From Candidatus Sungbacteria bacterium RIFCSPLOWO2_02_FULL_51_17 (GTDB taxonomy: Bacteria > Patescibacteriota > Minisyncoccia > Sungbacterales > GWA2-42-14), in contig MHQW01000032.1 in assembly GCA_001820785.1 (NCBI GenBank), positions 1-48,375 on the forward strand: a stretch of 48,375 nt of DNA, in the 5' to 3' direction. The position numbers and the translations under genes were made by a program. Of the stretch, positions 34,947 to 43,501 are shown piece by piece (the first letter of the stretch is position 1; each line of letters begins with the position of its first letter). The notes under the pieces are model-generated. The model did no database searches. It worked only from the letters and a program-made list of their open reading frames with translations, and was not told where the DNA came from.

Positions 34947-37283
34947 ATGGGTTCCAAAACAACAGCACCATTCAAGTCGGTTAAAAAACGGGACGGACGC
35001 GTCGTAGCGTTTGACTCGGGGCGTATTGAGAACGCGGTATTTCGCGCGATGGAGGTCGCTGGTGAGGGTGATCTTACCCGCGACCCGGGACGGGTCGCCG
35101 AGCGGGTCATAGCTGACCTTAAAAAACGGTTTCCTGCCGCACATGTTCCTTCCATTGAAGAGATCCAGGACTCGGTAGAAACCGCATTAATACTTCTTGA
35201 TTTTCCCAAGACGGCCAAGGGATACATTTTATATCGCTCAAAGCGGGCAGAGCTTCGCCTGAAGGAGCGGATCATTCCCGAGCACGTAAAAAAACTTGTT
35301 ACCGAGTCAAAGAAATATTTTCAGAACGCTCTTTCAGAATTTATTTATTACCGGACCTATTCGCGGTGGATAGAGGGTGAGGGCCGTCGGGAGACGTGGG
35401 TGGAAACGGTTGATCGTTATATGGGCTTCATGCGCGAGAACATCGGAAATAAGTTGAAAGATGCCGAGTACGCGGATGTTCGTGATGCAATACTGAAACA
35501 GGAGGTCATGCCGTCCATGCGTCTCATGTGGTCGGCGGGAGACGCCGCGCGCAAAACAAATGTCTCGGCATATAATTGTTCGTTCATCGCGCCTTCTAAA
35601 GTGAATGACTTTGCCGAGATCATTTATCTTCTCATGTGTGGAACGGGCGTCGGTTTTTCGGTGGAATCCCAAAGCGTACAAAAACTTCCCATCGTAAAAC
35701 GGCAAACCGGAAAAAAATTGAAGACGCATGTTATCGTTGATTCCAAAGAAGGATGGGGCGATGCGTTAACGCTCGGACTGAAGACGTGGTACGGCGGGAA
35801 GGATGTTGATTTTGATTATTCCCAGTTGCGTCCGGCGGGAGCGCGTCTTATCACCATGGGCGGAAGGAGCTCCGGTCCCGAGCCGTTACGCGCGTTACTT
35901 GATTTTTCACGGATGAAGATCGTGTCACGGCAAGGAAAACGCCTTACCAACCTTGATGTTCACGATGTTATTTGCAAGATTGGCGAGGTGGTGGTCATGG
36001 GAGGGGTGCGCCGCTCCGCTCTTATTTCGCTTTCCGACCTTGATGACGAGGAGATGCGGAATGCCAAAACAGGCCAGTTTTACGTGAACGACCCGCATCG
36101 GGCCATGGCGAACAACTCAGCCGTATATAATGGAAAACCCTCGGCGAAGCAGTTCCTTGAGGAGTGGCTTGCGCTTACGAAATCGGGTTCCGGGGAGCGC
36201 GGCATCTTTAACCGGGGAGGGCTTAAGGCACAGCTTCCGGCTCGGCGCTGGAAGGTGTTTGCGCCCGATAATGCGACATCAGGAACGAATCCGTGTGGGG
36301 AGATAGTTCTCAAATCAAAGCAATTTTGCAACCTATCCGAGGTGGTGGCGCGAGCCGAAGATACCGAGGAGTCGCTTATGCGAAAAGTCCGGCTTGCGGC
36401 AATTCTCGGCACCTATCAGTCAACGCTTACGAACTTCCGATACATTTCAAAGGAGTGGAAGAAGAACTGCGAGACGGAGCGGTTGCTCGGCGTCTCCATC
36501 ACGGGCCAGTGGGATTCGCCCGCCGTTCGCGACGAACATGTTCTTCGTAAACTTCGTGATCGCGCCGTTGAGGTGAACAAGGAATATGCGAAATGCATGG
36601 GCGTGAATCAGTCAACGTGTGTTACCTGCGTAAAGCCCTCCGGAACGGTTTCCCAGTTGGTCAATGCTTCTTCGGGCATGCACCCGCGTCATGCGCAATA
36701 CTATATTCGCCGCGTTCGCATCTCGGCGTCCGATCCGCTGTTTCACATGCTGAAAGACCAGAAGTTTCCGTATTATCCAGAAGTTGGTCAGCTTGAGCAC
36801 TCGGCGACGACATATGTTCTTGAGTTTCCCGTCAAAGCTCCGAAGTCAAAGCATTTTAAGGACGACCTTACGGCATTGGAACAGCTGGAATACTGGAAAA
36901 TGGTGAAAGAAAATTTTACGGAACACAATCCGTCCGTGACCATATCCGTCGGGGAGGATGAGTGGGTGGAAACCGCGAATTGGATCTATAAGCATTGGGA
37001 GATACTTGGCGGCCTTTCGTTCCTTCCGCGCACCGATCACGTCTACAAGCTTGCGCCTTACGAAGAAATAACGGAGGAGCGATACAACGATATGATGGCA
37101 CGCGTGCCTGATGTTGATTTTGCTTCCATCGTTACCTACGAAGAGGTTGATCAGACCGCGGGCGCACATGAACTTGCATGCGTTGCGGGGGTGTGTGAAA
37201 TAGACATCCCTTCCGGAACTATGCAGGCCGCCGCCGCATCATCCACGGCGCAACCAGACCATCCGCAGGTAAATGAGGCATAG
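34947..37283 (+). CDS. nrdJ: Adenosylcobalamin-dependent (class II) ribonucleotide reductase with N-terminal ATP-cone
   Basis: ATP-cone VKKRDGRVVAFDSGRIENAVFRAM; NCSFIAPSKV; CGTGVGFSVE; NPCGEI; CVKPSGTVSQL; C-terminal CVAGVC. Confidence 0.9.
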   Translation: MGSKTTAPFKSVKKRDGRVVAFDSGRIENAVFRAMEVAGEGDLTRDPGRVAERVIADLKKRFPAAHVPSIEEIQDSVETALILLDFPKTAKGYILYRSKRAELRLKERIIPEHVKKLVTESKKYFQNALSEFIYYRTYSRWIEGEGRRETWVETVDRYMGFMRENIGNKLKDAEYADVRDAILKQEVMPSMRLMWSAGDAARKTNVSAYNCSFIAPSKVNDFAEIIYLLMCGTGVGFSVESQSVQKLPIVKRQTGKKLKTHVIVDSKEGWGDALTLGLKTWYGGKDVDFDYSQLRPAGARLITMGGRSSGPEPLRALLDFSRMKIVSRQGKRLTNLDVHDVICKIGEVVVMGGVRRSALISLSDLDDEEMRNAKTGQFYVNDPHRAMANNSAVYNGKPSAKQFLEEWLALTKSGSGERGIFNRGGLKAQLPARRWKVFAPDNATSGTNPCGEIVLKSKQFCNLSEVVARAEDTEESLMRKVRLAAILGTYQSTLTNFRYISKEWKKNCETERLLGVSITGQWDSPAVRDEHVLRKLRDRAVEVNKEYAKCMGVNQSTCVTCVKPSGTVSQLVNASSGMHPRHAQYYIRRVRISASDPLFHMLKDQKFPYYPEVGQLEHSATTYVLEFPVKAPKSKHFKDDLTALEQLEYWKMVKENFTEHNPSVTISVGEDEWVETANWIYKHWEILGGLSFLPRTDHVYKLAPYEEITEERYNDMMARVPDVDFASIVTYEEVDQTAGAHELACVAGVCEIDIPSGTMQAAAASSTAQPDHPQVNEA

Positions 37284-37309
37284 TGAAATCGCATTCTTGA
37301 GTACACATA

Positions 37310-37335
37310 ACCCCCCGCCGTCCGGCGGGGGGTTA
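37310..37335 (+). terminator. Terminator-like hairpin
   Basis: AACCCCCCGCCgtccGGCGGGGGGTT. Confidence 0.6.
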
Positions 37336-37416
37336 TAGTATAACTACTGGACAACACAAGGGGGGAGCGTGTAGTATTTACGAAGCGCACCTTAACATAC
37401 TTGCAGGGGTCTGCAA

Positions 37417-37917
37417 ATGAAAAGGAAACCGATTCTCTTTTTCGCCGCCATTCTCCCCATTTTTCTGATGTTTGCGCCATTCGTGTTGGCAGTTGACGCT
37501 GTAAATCAGCCGACCACAGAGCTTCTGGAGAAAAGAGTTCATAAACTCCTGGATCATGTGAAGGCAAAAGAGTTTGATGCGGTGTGGGACATGGCGGCAA
37601 GGAATATAAAAAATGGAAATGAAAACGACAAACATGGATATGTTAAAGAGCTGTCCGATCTTTTCAGTGATTCAGTTTTTGAGTATGGCCCAATGAGTGT
37701 AAGGCGCATCAACCAAATGTTAGGAGTTTCGAGCTCTTTGTGGACGCTTCGCTCTGAGAAAGATATGTCCCAGATGCCGATGAGTGAGTGCCAGGGAGTG
37801 GTTTGGGTATGGGAGAATGATAGTTGGTATTTTGCTAGGACTTATGTATGTCATTTTGAACGTGAAGTTATAGAAGATATGATGCGATACTCTGATATCA
37901 AAAACGCACCGAAGTAA
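37417..37917 (+). CDS. Secreted hypothetical protein, paralog A
   Basis: Signal peptide; VWVWENDSWYF...MMRYSDIKNAPK shared with next ORF. Confidence 0.75.
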   Translation: MKRKPILFFAAILPIFLMFAPFVLAVDAVNQPTTELLEKRVHKLLDHVKAKEFDAVWDMAARNIKNGNENDKHGYVKELSDLFSDSVFEYGPMSVRRINQMLGVSSSLWTLRSEKDMSQMPMSECQGVVWVWENDSWYFARTYVCHFEREVIEDMMRYSDIKNAPK

Positions 37918-37923
37918 CATATA

Positions 37924-37950
37924 GACCCCGCCCTTAAAAGGCGGGTCTTT
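37924..37950 (+). terminator. Terminator; mutual inverted repeat with 38011-38033
   Basis: GACCCCGCCcttaaaaGGCGGGTCTTT. Confidence 0.7.
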
Positions 37951-38010
37951 CGTGTAGAGCGTGAAATATCGCTTTATACCATTGGAAATCGCGGTATTCG
38001 GAGCAAAAAA

Positions 38011-38033
38011 TCCTGCCTTTTAAGGGCGGGGTT
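38011..38033. repeat. Inverted copy of terminator palindrome
   Basis: TCCTGCCTTTTAAGGGCGGGGTT is the near-exact reverse complement of 37924-37946. Confidence 0.65.
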
Positions 38034-38096
38034 GATTGACACGCCCGTCCGAAGGCGCTACGTGTTGGTCAGCACCTCTAATGGCGGAAGGTAGTA

Positions 38097-38591
38097 ATGC
38101 ATACGGAAAATTCTCTGGTGCGACTTGTTGTCTTTTCCGTGCTTGTGTTCTTGATCGCAGTTCCAGCCATGGTTGTGGCGGAGACCGCGCCCTCGCGGGA
38201 TGAACTTTTGCAAAAACGCGCAGATGACATGTGCGCGAATATTGAGCAGAAAAATTTCAATGCTATCTGGGAGGCGCTTGCCGCCAGCACTCAAGAGGCG
38301 AATGGCGGGGTGAGTCGCGCATTTGCCCTTATGCACGAGCACTCCTTCGGCGGTAAGACGGTTTTTTGCGCAAATGCGCCGAAAATACGCAGGATCAATG
38401 AGTGGTTGGGCTTGTCCCACTATAGCATAGTCGTTGTTAGTGATAGTGACACCACTGTCGCGTGTGACGGCATGGTGTGGGTGTGGGAGCGTGAACACTG
38501 GTACTTTTTCCAGCACTTCTCTTGCGCACGTGAGCAGGAGGCGATTGATTCTATGATGAAGTGGTCGGATATCAAAAACGCGCCGAAATAG
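38097..38591 (+). CDS. Secreted hypothetical protein, paralog B
   Basis: Signal peptide; MVWVWEREHWYF...MMKWSDIKNAPK. Confidence 0.75.
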   Translation: MHTENSLVRLVVFSVLVFLIAVPAMVVAETAPSRDELLQKRADDMCANIEQKNFNAIWEALAASTQEANGGVSRAFALMHEHSFGGKTVFCANAPKIRRINEWLGLSHYSIVVVSDSDTTVACDGMVWVWEREHWYFFQHFSCAREQEAIDSMMKWSDIKNAPK

Positions 38592-38754
38592 CCGGCGGCC
38601 AAGAGCGATACATGTATAAAAAACCCGCCCTCACATTGGGGTGGGCTTTTCTTAACGTGAGAATAACAGCGATACACCATTGTTCGTAAAAGCAATAAAC
38701 TTGACCACTAGTCAAGATTGTTTTCTGTAACCTTTTTTTGTATCGTGGAGTTAT

Positions 38755-39372
38755 ATGAATAGTGAAGAACCACCAAAAACGGCTGAAACGCCGGAAGATT
38801 TCATGCTTGAGGACAAAGACGCCGAAAATGCCCACGATGAGCTGGTGTTAGAGGGGTCCCAGCGCGACCCGCGGCTCTTTGAACTGCTTGTCCGGAAGTA
38901 TCAACAGCCCTTCTTCCGGACCGCCATGCGGATCGTCCACAACCGCGAGGATGCCGAGGACATTTCGCAGGAGGCGTTCGTGAAGATCTACTCCAAGGCG
39001 CACTTGTTCAAGAAGCGCGAGGGGGCATCTTTCAAGAGTTGGGGGTATGCCATTTTGGTAAATACCGCGATCTCTCATCTTCGCTCGGCAAAGCGTTCCC
39101 GCTCAAAGGATGTCGGATGGGACCCGGTGCTTGATCAGGTACTGCCCGATCCGAAACAATTTGAGGACTTTGAGCGTAAAGAGATGCAGGAGATACTGTC
39201 TGGGGTACTGAATGAATTGCCGCCCCAGCTGAAATCAATCCTTGAGATGCGTTATTTTGAGGATCAGTCGTATCGCGCGATCGCCGCAAAGACCACTCTT
39301 TCGCTTGAGAATGTAAAGATACGTCTTCACCGCGCCAAAAAGGCCGCCAAGGAAATTTTTGATGCGATATAA
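38755..39372 (+). CDS. Sigma-70 family (ECF-like) RNA polymerase sigma factor
   Basis: Region 2 (RIVHNREDAEDISQEAFVKIYSKAHLF) and region 4 (LPPQLKSILEMRYFEDQSYRAIA...LHRAKKAAK). Confidence 0.9.
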   Translation: MNSEEPPKTAETPEDFMLEDKDAENAHDELVLEGSQRDPRLFELLVRKYQQPFFRTAMRIVHNREDAEDISQEAFVKIYSKAHLFKKREGASFKSWGYAILVNTAISHLRSAKRSRSKDVGWDPVLDQVLPDPKQFEDFERKEMQEILSGVLNELPPQLKSILEMRYFEDQSYRAIAAKTTLSLENVKIRLHRAKKAAKEIFDAI

Positions 39373-39375
39373 AAA

Positions 39376-39535
39376 AGTCCAAAATCCTAATTTCTAAATT
39401 CTAAATAAAGTCAAAGCAAAAGCAAAAAGTCCAAATGACAGAAACACTTCAGCCCTTCATCCTTTTTCGGTTTTGAAGTTTGAGAATTCGGTATTGTTTA
39501 GAGCTTAGAATTTGGTGTTTAGAGTTTTTAAAAAA
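39376..39535. repeat. AT-rich intergenic element of degenerate TCTAAAT-type repeats in opposing orientation
   Basis: Left arm TCCTAATTTCTAAATTCTAAAT; right arm revcomp CTCTAAACACCAAATTCTAAGCTCTAAAC. Confidence 0.55.
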
Positions 39536-39537
39536 CT

Positions 39538-39897
39538 ATGGATCAACAAAACGAATATTTAAGCGAAGGAGGCGCTGACAAGTTGCGAAAGCAGATTATG
39601 CGGCGCGTCACCACCCGGTGGATGCTCACCAAAAAATTGCCGCAGGTGGCGGCGGAGTTTGGTCTCATCACGTTCTTGGTGCTTTCCGCGCGTCCCCGCA
39701 TATTCTTTGGGGCGGTCTTTGATAACGCTTACCAGGCGGCCATATCGGGGCCTGTGTCTCTTGCAAAATTTGTTTTGTTTGCGTTCGCCAACACGACTCC
39801 CGGGGTGAAGATGTTGCTTGCGGTGGTGACCGTCATCGGCATCATGATGGTGCGCGATCTTTATGCCGCGCGGCGATACGCGAGCATCCTGAAGTAG
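39538..39897 (+). CDS. Small membrane protein downstream of sigma factor
   Basis: ORF with two hydrophobic helices, basic N-terminus. Confidence 0.65.
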   Translation: MDQQNEYLSEGGADKLRKQIMRRVTTRWMLTKKLPQVAAEFGLITFLVLSARPRIFFGAVFDNAYQAAISGPVSLAKFVLFAFANTTPGVKMLLAVVTVIGIMMVRDLYAARRYASILK

Positions 39898-40066
39898 TGT
39901 TATGCCCGATCTTTATGGAGAAGACCCGTTCCGCATGTCGCGGAGCGGGTTTTGTGTTTCTTCTCTCATATCGTCTGCGCTTTTCGCTGTATAGGGGTTT
40001 CGCGTTGAAAAAGATGGCGGGTGTGCTACATACTACATCAGCACCTAAACAACAGCGCGCCTTGCC

Positions 40067-41146
40067 ATGCTGGTATCAGATGCGGCAGTTCGTGACAGCT
40101 TAAGCGTATTACGCTCCAACGCTACGCGCACGTATGTGTCGGTTGATCCTGCGGCGATCACGCATCTTGCGCAAAAATTAAAAGCCGCAGGGAAGATCAT
40201 TCCGCATTGGGATACGCCCTATTTGCATCCCACAGATGACATGGCGTTTGCCACCCATGCGATACCGGCATGCATGCTTGATTTTAATTTTTGGATGCTT
40301 CATGCGCCGGACGAAGTGTTCACCGTTAATAATATGTATGAAGAGCCGCCGCATTTTCCCGGCTCGTTCGCGAAGGATTATTGCTTTTGGCGGGCGTTTC
40401 TTGGTGGTCCCGTGACGGCATCCGGCCTTTGCATGCATTTTGACTCGTTGCATGCGACCGAGCATTTCTTTCGCGGTGTGAATCGCATACCATTTGTGGA
40501 AGAGAGAATGCTCATGATGCAGGAGTACGGCTCCGTTCTTGAGCATCGTTTCAGAGGCGGCGCCCTTCATATATATGAAGAGGCCGAGTGGGATGCGGCG
40601 CATCTCGTTGAGCTTCTTGTTGCGGCATTTCCCTACGGGTTTGGCCGCGATACCACACTTCTTTCGGTTCCACGATCCGATTGGGAGTGCGCACATCTTG
40701 GCGGGCATTTCTTCACCGGCGATCGGGGCGGTCCTGCCCTTACGTTTTCGTTCCATAAGCGAGCCAAACTTGCGGCGCTTGCCTACCAGGGAAGGGCGCT
40801 AAAGCGTGGATCGCGCCTGAAACCGCTTTCTCGTATGCGTGAAATTGTGGCGGTTCCCGATTTTCATGTTGCACGCTTCTTGCATGCCGAGGGTGTTCTG
40901 GTGTATGCGCCCGAATTACTTGGGGCGATCACGGCGCGAAAGTTTCTCTGGCCCGGGAGTCAGTCCGAGGTTGAGATACGCGCTTCCATTACCGAGGCAA
41001 ACTTCGCATTGTTACGAGAACTCAATGGCGAGGACGTCAGCTCGCCCTCCGATCTTTGGGATATTGTTCCGTTGGATGCCGCCGAGTGGTTCGGGGGCAA
41101 GAACGTTTCATTTCCGCACCACCTTACGCCGGGAACGAATTACTAA
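40067..41146 (+). CDS. Queuosine salvage protein-like (DUF2419/Qng1 family)
   Basis: HPTDD...ACMLDFNFWML; IPFVEERMLMMQEYGSVLEHRFRGGALHIYEEAEWDAAHLVELLVAAFP; FHKRAKLAA; VPDFHVARFLHAEGVLVYAPELL; GSQSEVEIRAS. Confidence 0.7.
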   Translation: MLVSDAAVRDSLSVLRSNATRTYVSVDPAAITHLAQKLKAAGKIIPHWDTPYLHPTDDMAFATHAIPACMLDFNFWMLHAPDEVFTVNNMYEEPPHFPGSFAKDYCFWRAFLGGPVTASGLCMHFDSLHATEHFFRGVNRIPFVEERMLMMQEYGSVLEHRFRGGALHIYEEAEWDAAHLVELLVAAFPYGFGRDTTLLSVPRSDWECAHLGGHFFTGDRGGPALTFSFHKRAKLAALAYQGRALKRGSRLKPLSRMREIVAVPDFHVARFLHAEGVLVYAPELLGAITARKFLWPGSQSEVEIRASITEANFALLRELNGEDVSSPSDLWDIVPLDAAEWFGGKNVSFPHHLTPGTNY

Positions 41147-41150
41147 ATGT

Positions 41151-41178
41151 AAAAAACCTCATGATGAGGTTTTTTCTT
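41151..41178. terminator. Bidirectional terminator
   Basis: AAAAAACCTCatGATGAGGTTTTTT. Confidence 0.8.
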
Positions 41179-41197
41179 TTGTGCGCAGGCGCGTTGG

Positions 41198-41383
41198 TCA
41201 GACGCGCGCCTTCTCACAGTCGGAGCAGTAGAGGTCTCCGCCCTTTGTGTCTACGATGTTTTGGTGCTCGCATTCGCTTTGGAGAACGATGAGCTCTCTT
41301 TCCAGCACCCGTTTTTTGGTTTCAAGGAGAAGGAGCTGCGCCTCAATTTCCGCCCGCCTTCTTCTGATCTGTCGCGGAGTCAT
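41198..41383 (-). CDS. Small coiled-coil / zinc-ribbon-like protein (61 aa)
   Basis: MTPRQIRRRRAEIEAQLLLLETKKRVLERE + CEH...CSDC; start overlaps preceding stop. Confidence 0.55.
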   Translation of the reverse strand: MTPRQIRRRRAEIEAQLLLLETKKRVLERELIVLQSECEHQNIVDTKGGDLYCSDCEKARV

Positions 41384-41823
41384 TTTCTCCTCCAAGCATT
41401 GTAGTGGCGCATTCCGATGGATAGAAGTGTTACTGATCCTGCCACGATCCCTCCGGTCGCGAGTACGCCGAGCGCCATCCCAAAGAAAGTGACGAATATG
41501 TAGTCGTCCAGTCCGAGCGCCATGACAAGCAATGCAAATCCTACGAGAGAGATAAAAATGCCGATACAGCATGTGTGTTTACCTACGATTTTTCTCTCCC
41601 CAAGGATTAAAATGATGACTGACGTCATTAGGAGGAATGGGGGCCCGAGCGCCAAAAAAAGATTTTTAGGGTAGGGCGGGCCGCCAGAATAGTCCAGAGC
41701 GGCCAACGCGCCAAGGGCACCCCCGATCGCAAAGAGGAGCGTGATTGCAAACGCGGGAATGTCCATTCTGGTATCGGTATTCTCGGAGGGTGTCTCGTGC
41801 ACGACTGTCTTCTTGGTGTGCAT
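41380..41823 (-). CDS. Integral membrane protein (4 predicted TM)
   Basis: Hydrophobic segments; start MHTKKTVVHETPSEN. Confidence 0.6.
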   Translation of the reverse strand: MHTKKTVVHETPSENTDTRMDIPAFAITLLFAIGGALGALAALDYSGGPPYPKNLFLALGPPFLLMTSVIILILGERKIVGKHTCCIGIFISLVGFALLVMALGLDDYIFVTFFGMALGVLATGGIVAGSVTLLSIGMRHYNAWRRK

Positions 41824-41875
41824 GAAGTGGTAGGGTACGATACTGTGTTGACATGAGTAGCATGGTGGGGAGGCA

Positions 41876-41904
41876 TTGTCAATACAATATATTTGTGTTA
41901 TAAT
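41876..41904 (+). promoter_or_regulatory. Promoter TTGTCA-N17-TATAAT for mnmA
   Basis: TTGTCA 41876-41881; TATAAT 41899-41904. Confidence 0.75.
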
Positions 41905-41929
41905 GGTCCTAACACCGAAAGGAAGAATT

Positions 41930-43180
41930 ATGCGTGAAGCATCGTCCGCGTATGCAGGTACATTGACACCAACCCTCTCAACAAAGATCCATGGAGGGGG
42001 TGTTTGTATTGTCCAAAAACGAGGAGTGCGAGAGGAGGCGAGCGCGGTGAAGGCGAATGGTAAAAAGAAGGTATTTCTCATGCTTTCGGGCGGCATTGAT
42101 TCCGGGGTCGCCGTTCCGTTGTTGCTGTCGCAAGGGTATGACGTTGAAGGATGTTATATGAAGGGGTGGGCGCCCGACTGGGTGGATTGTGCCGACCCGC
42201 CCGAACGTCAGGCATCGTTTGATATCGCCAAAAAGTTCGGCATCCCGTGGCGATTTCTAAACTACTCGGAGATTTTTTTTGATCGGGTGTTTGACCCGAT
42301 GCTATCCGGGTACTTCAATGGAGTGACGCCGAATCCCGACACGGCGTGCAACAGCATGATAAAGTTCGGGCTCTTCGCCGATTTCGCTTTCGCTGCAGGT
42401 GCGGAGTTCATCGCATCCGGCCACTATGTACGGAAGACGGACGACCCGCTCCGGCTTCTGGTCGCGCGCGACCCGAAAAAGGATCAGTCATATTTTCTGT
42501 ATGATGTAAAGTCCGAGGTGCTTCGGCATTCGCTCTTTCCCATCGGCGGATTCATCAAGAAGGACGAGACGATCGCGATGGCGCGTAGGTTCGGCCTGCC
42601 TGACGCAGTGCTGAATAAGCGGCCGACGGTTGACATCTGCTTTCTTCTGAAAAAGCGCGCAGCAGACGGCTCCACGGTTGGTGAGCGCATCACCATGCGC
42701 GAGCTTTTGGAGCAGGAGGGCGAGAGGCGCGGCGTCACGTTTGCCGAGGGCCCCATCACAGACGAGCGGGGCGTCGTTCTCGGGAAGCACGACGGCGTGA
42801 TGCTGTACAGTGTCACCATCGGCCAAAAGATCGGCTATAACGCCGCAACAAAGATCGGTATTCAGGGAAGCGGCGATCGGTACTATGTCGCGGCAAAGAA
42901 TGTACGCGAAAATACCATTGTCGTCGGCTCCTCGCATCCCCGGTCATCCGAGGTCATAGTGCGTGATCTGAATTGGATCTCTGGAAGGCCCGCCTTTCCT
43001 TTTTCCGGGCATGCCCGCATTCGCACGCCACAGGAGATGCAGGTGTGCCGCGCCGAGGAGGGAGCCAACGGTACGATTCGGGTGTTTTTTACCGAAAAGC
43101 AGCACTCGGTCGCACCTGGGCAGGCCCTTGTGTTGTACGACGGTGAGACGGTTCTCGGCGGCGGCATCATCACCCGGTAG
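41930..43180 (+). CDS. mnmA: tRNA-specific 2-thiouridylase MnmA
   Basis: VFLMLSGGIDSGVAVPLLLSQGYDVEGCYMK; GVTPNPDTACNSMIKFG; SGHYVRK; DQSYFLY; TIGQKIG. Confidence 0.9.
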   Translation: MREASSAYAGTLTPTLSTKIHGGGVCIVQKRGVREEASAVKANGKKKVFLMLSGGIDSGVAVPLLLSQGYDVEGCYMKGWAPDWVDCADPPERQASFDIAKKFGIPWRFLNYSEIFFDRVFDPMLSGYFNGVTPNPDTACNSMIKFGLFADFAFAAGAEFIASGHYVRKTDDPLRLLVARDPKKDQSYFLYDVKSEVLRHSLFPIGGFIKKDETIAMARRFGLPDAVLNKRPTVDICFLLKKRAADGSTVGERITMRELLEQEGERRGVTFAEGPITDERGVVLGKHDGVMLYSVTIGQKIGYNAATKIGIQGSGDRYYVAAKNVRENTIVVGSSHPRSSEVIVRDLNWISGRPAFPFSGHARIRTPQEMQVCRAEEGANGTIRVFFTEKQHSVAPGQALVLYDGETVLGGGIITR

Positions 43181-43205
43181 CGAAACCACGGACAGGAGGA
43201 ACACC

Positions 43206-43328
43206 ATGGAATACGATTGGGACGACTGGTTTGAAGCGCAGGATGTTATTAGGGAGATGAAGGAGGAAATGGATCGTGCCGAGTGGGATGACGACTACTT
43301 TTTTGAGGATCCGGAGGAACCGGACTAG
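43206..43328 (+). CDS. 40-aa highly acidic micro-protein
   Basis: SD AGGAGG, MEYDWDDWFEAQDVIREMKEEMDRAEWDDDYFFEDPEEPD. Confidence 0.5.
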   Translation: MEYDWDDWFEAQDVIREMKEEMDRAEWDDDYFFEDPEEPD

Positions 43329-43462
43329 AAACGATGCCATCGCGCATCTCTGACGATCATCGGAGCTCTGCGCGGTTTTTTTTGGTGAAGTAGTACGTGT
43401 TAGAACAAGCCGTTTTCAAAAAAGCGAGTGCGCATAGAGTATCGTTCTGTCTCACATGCAAA

Positions 43463-43500
43463 AGCCCCTCCGGCGATATCTGCCGGGGGGCTCTTTTTTT
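43463..43500. terminator. Terminator
   Basis: AGCCCCTCCGGCgatatctGCCGGGGGGCT + T-run. Confidence 0.75.
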
Positions 43501-43501
43501 G

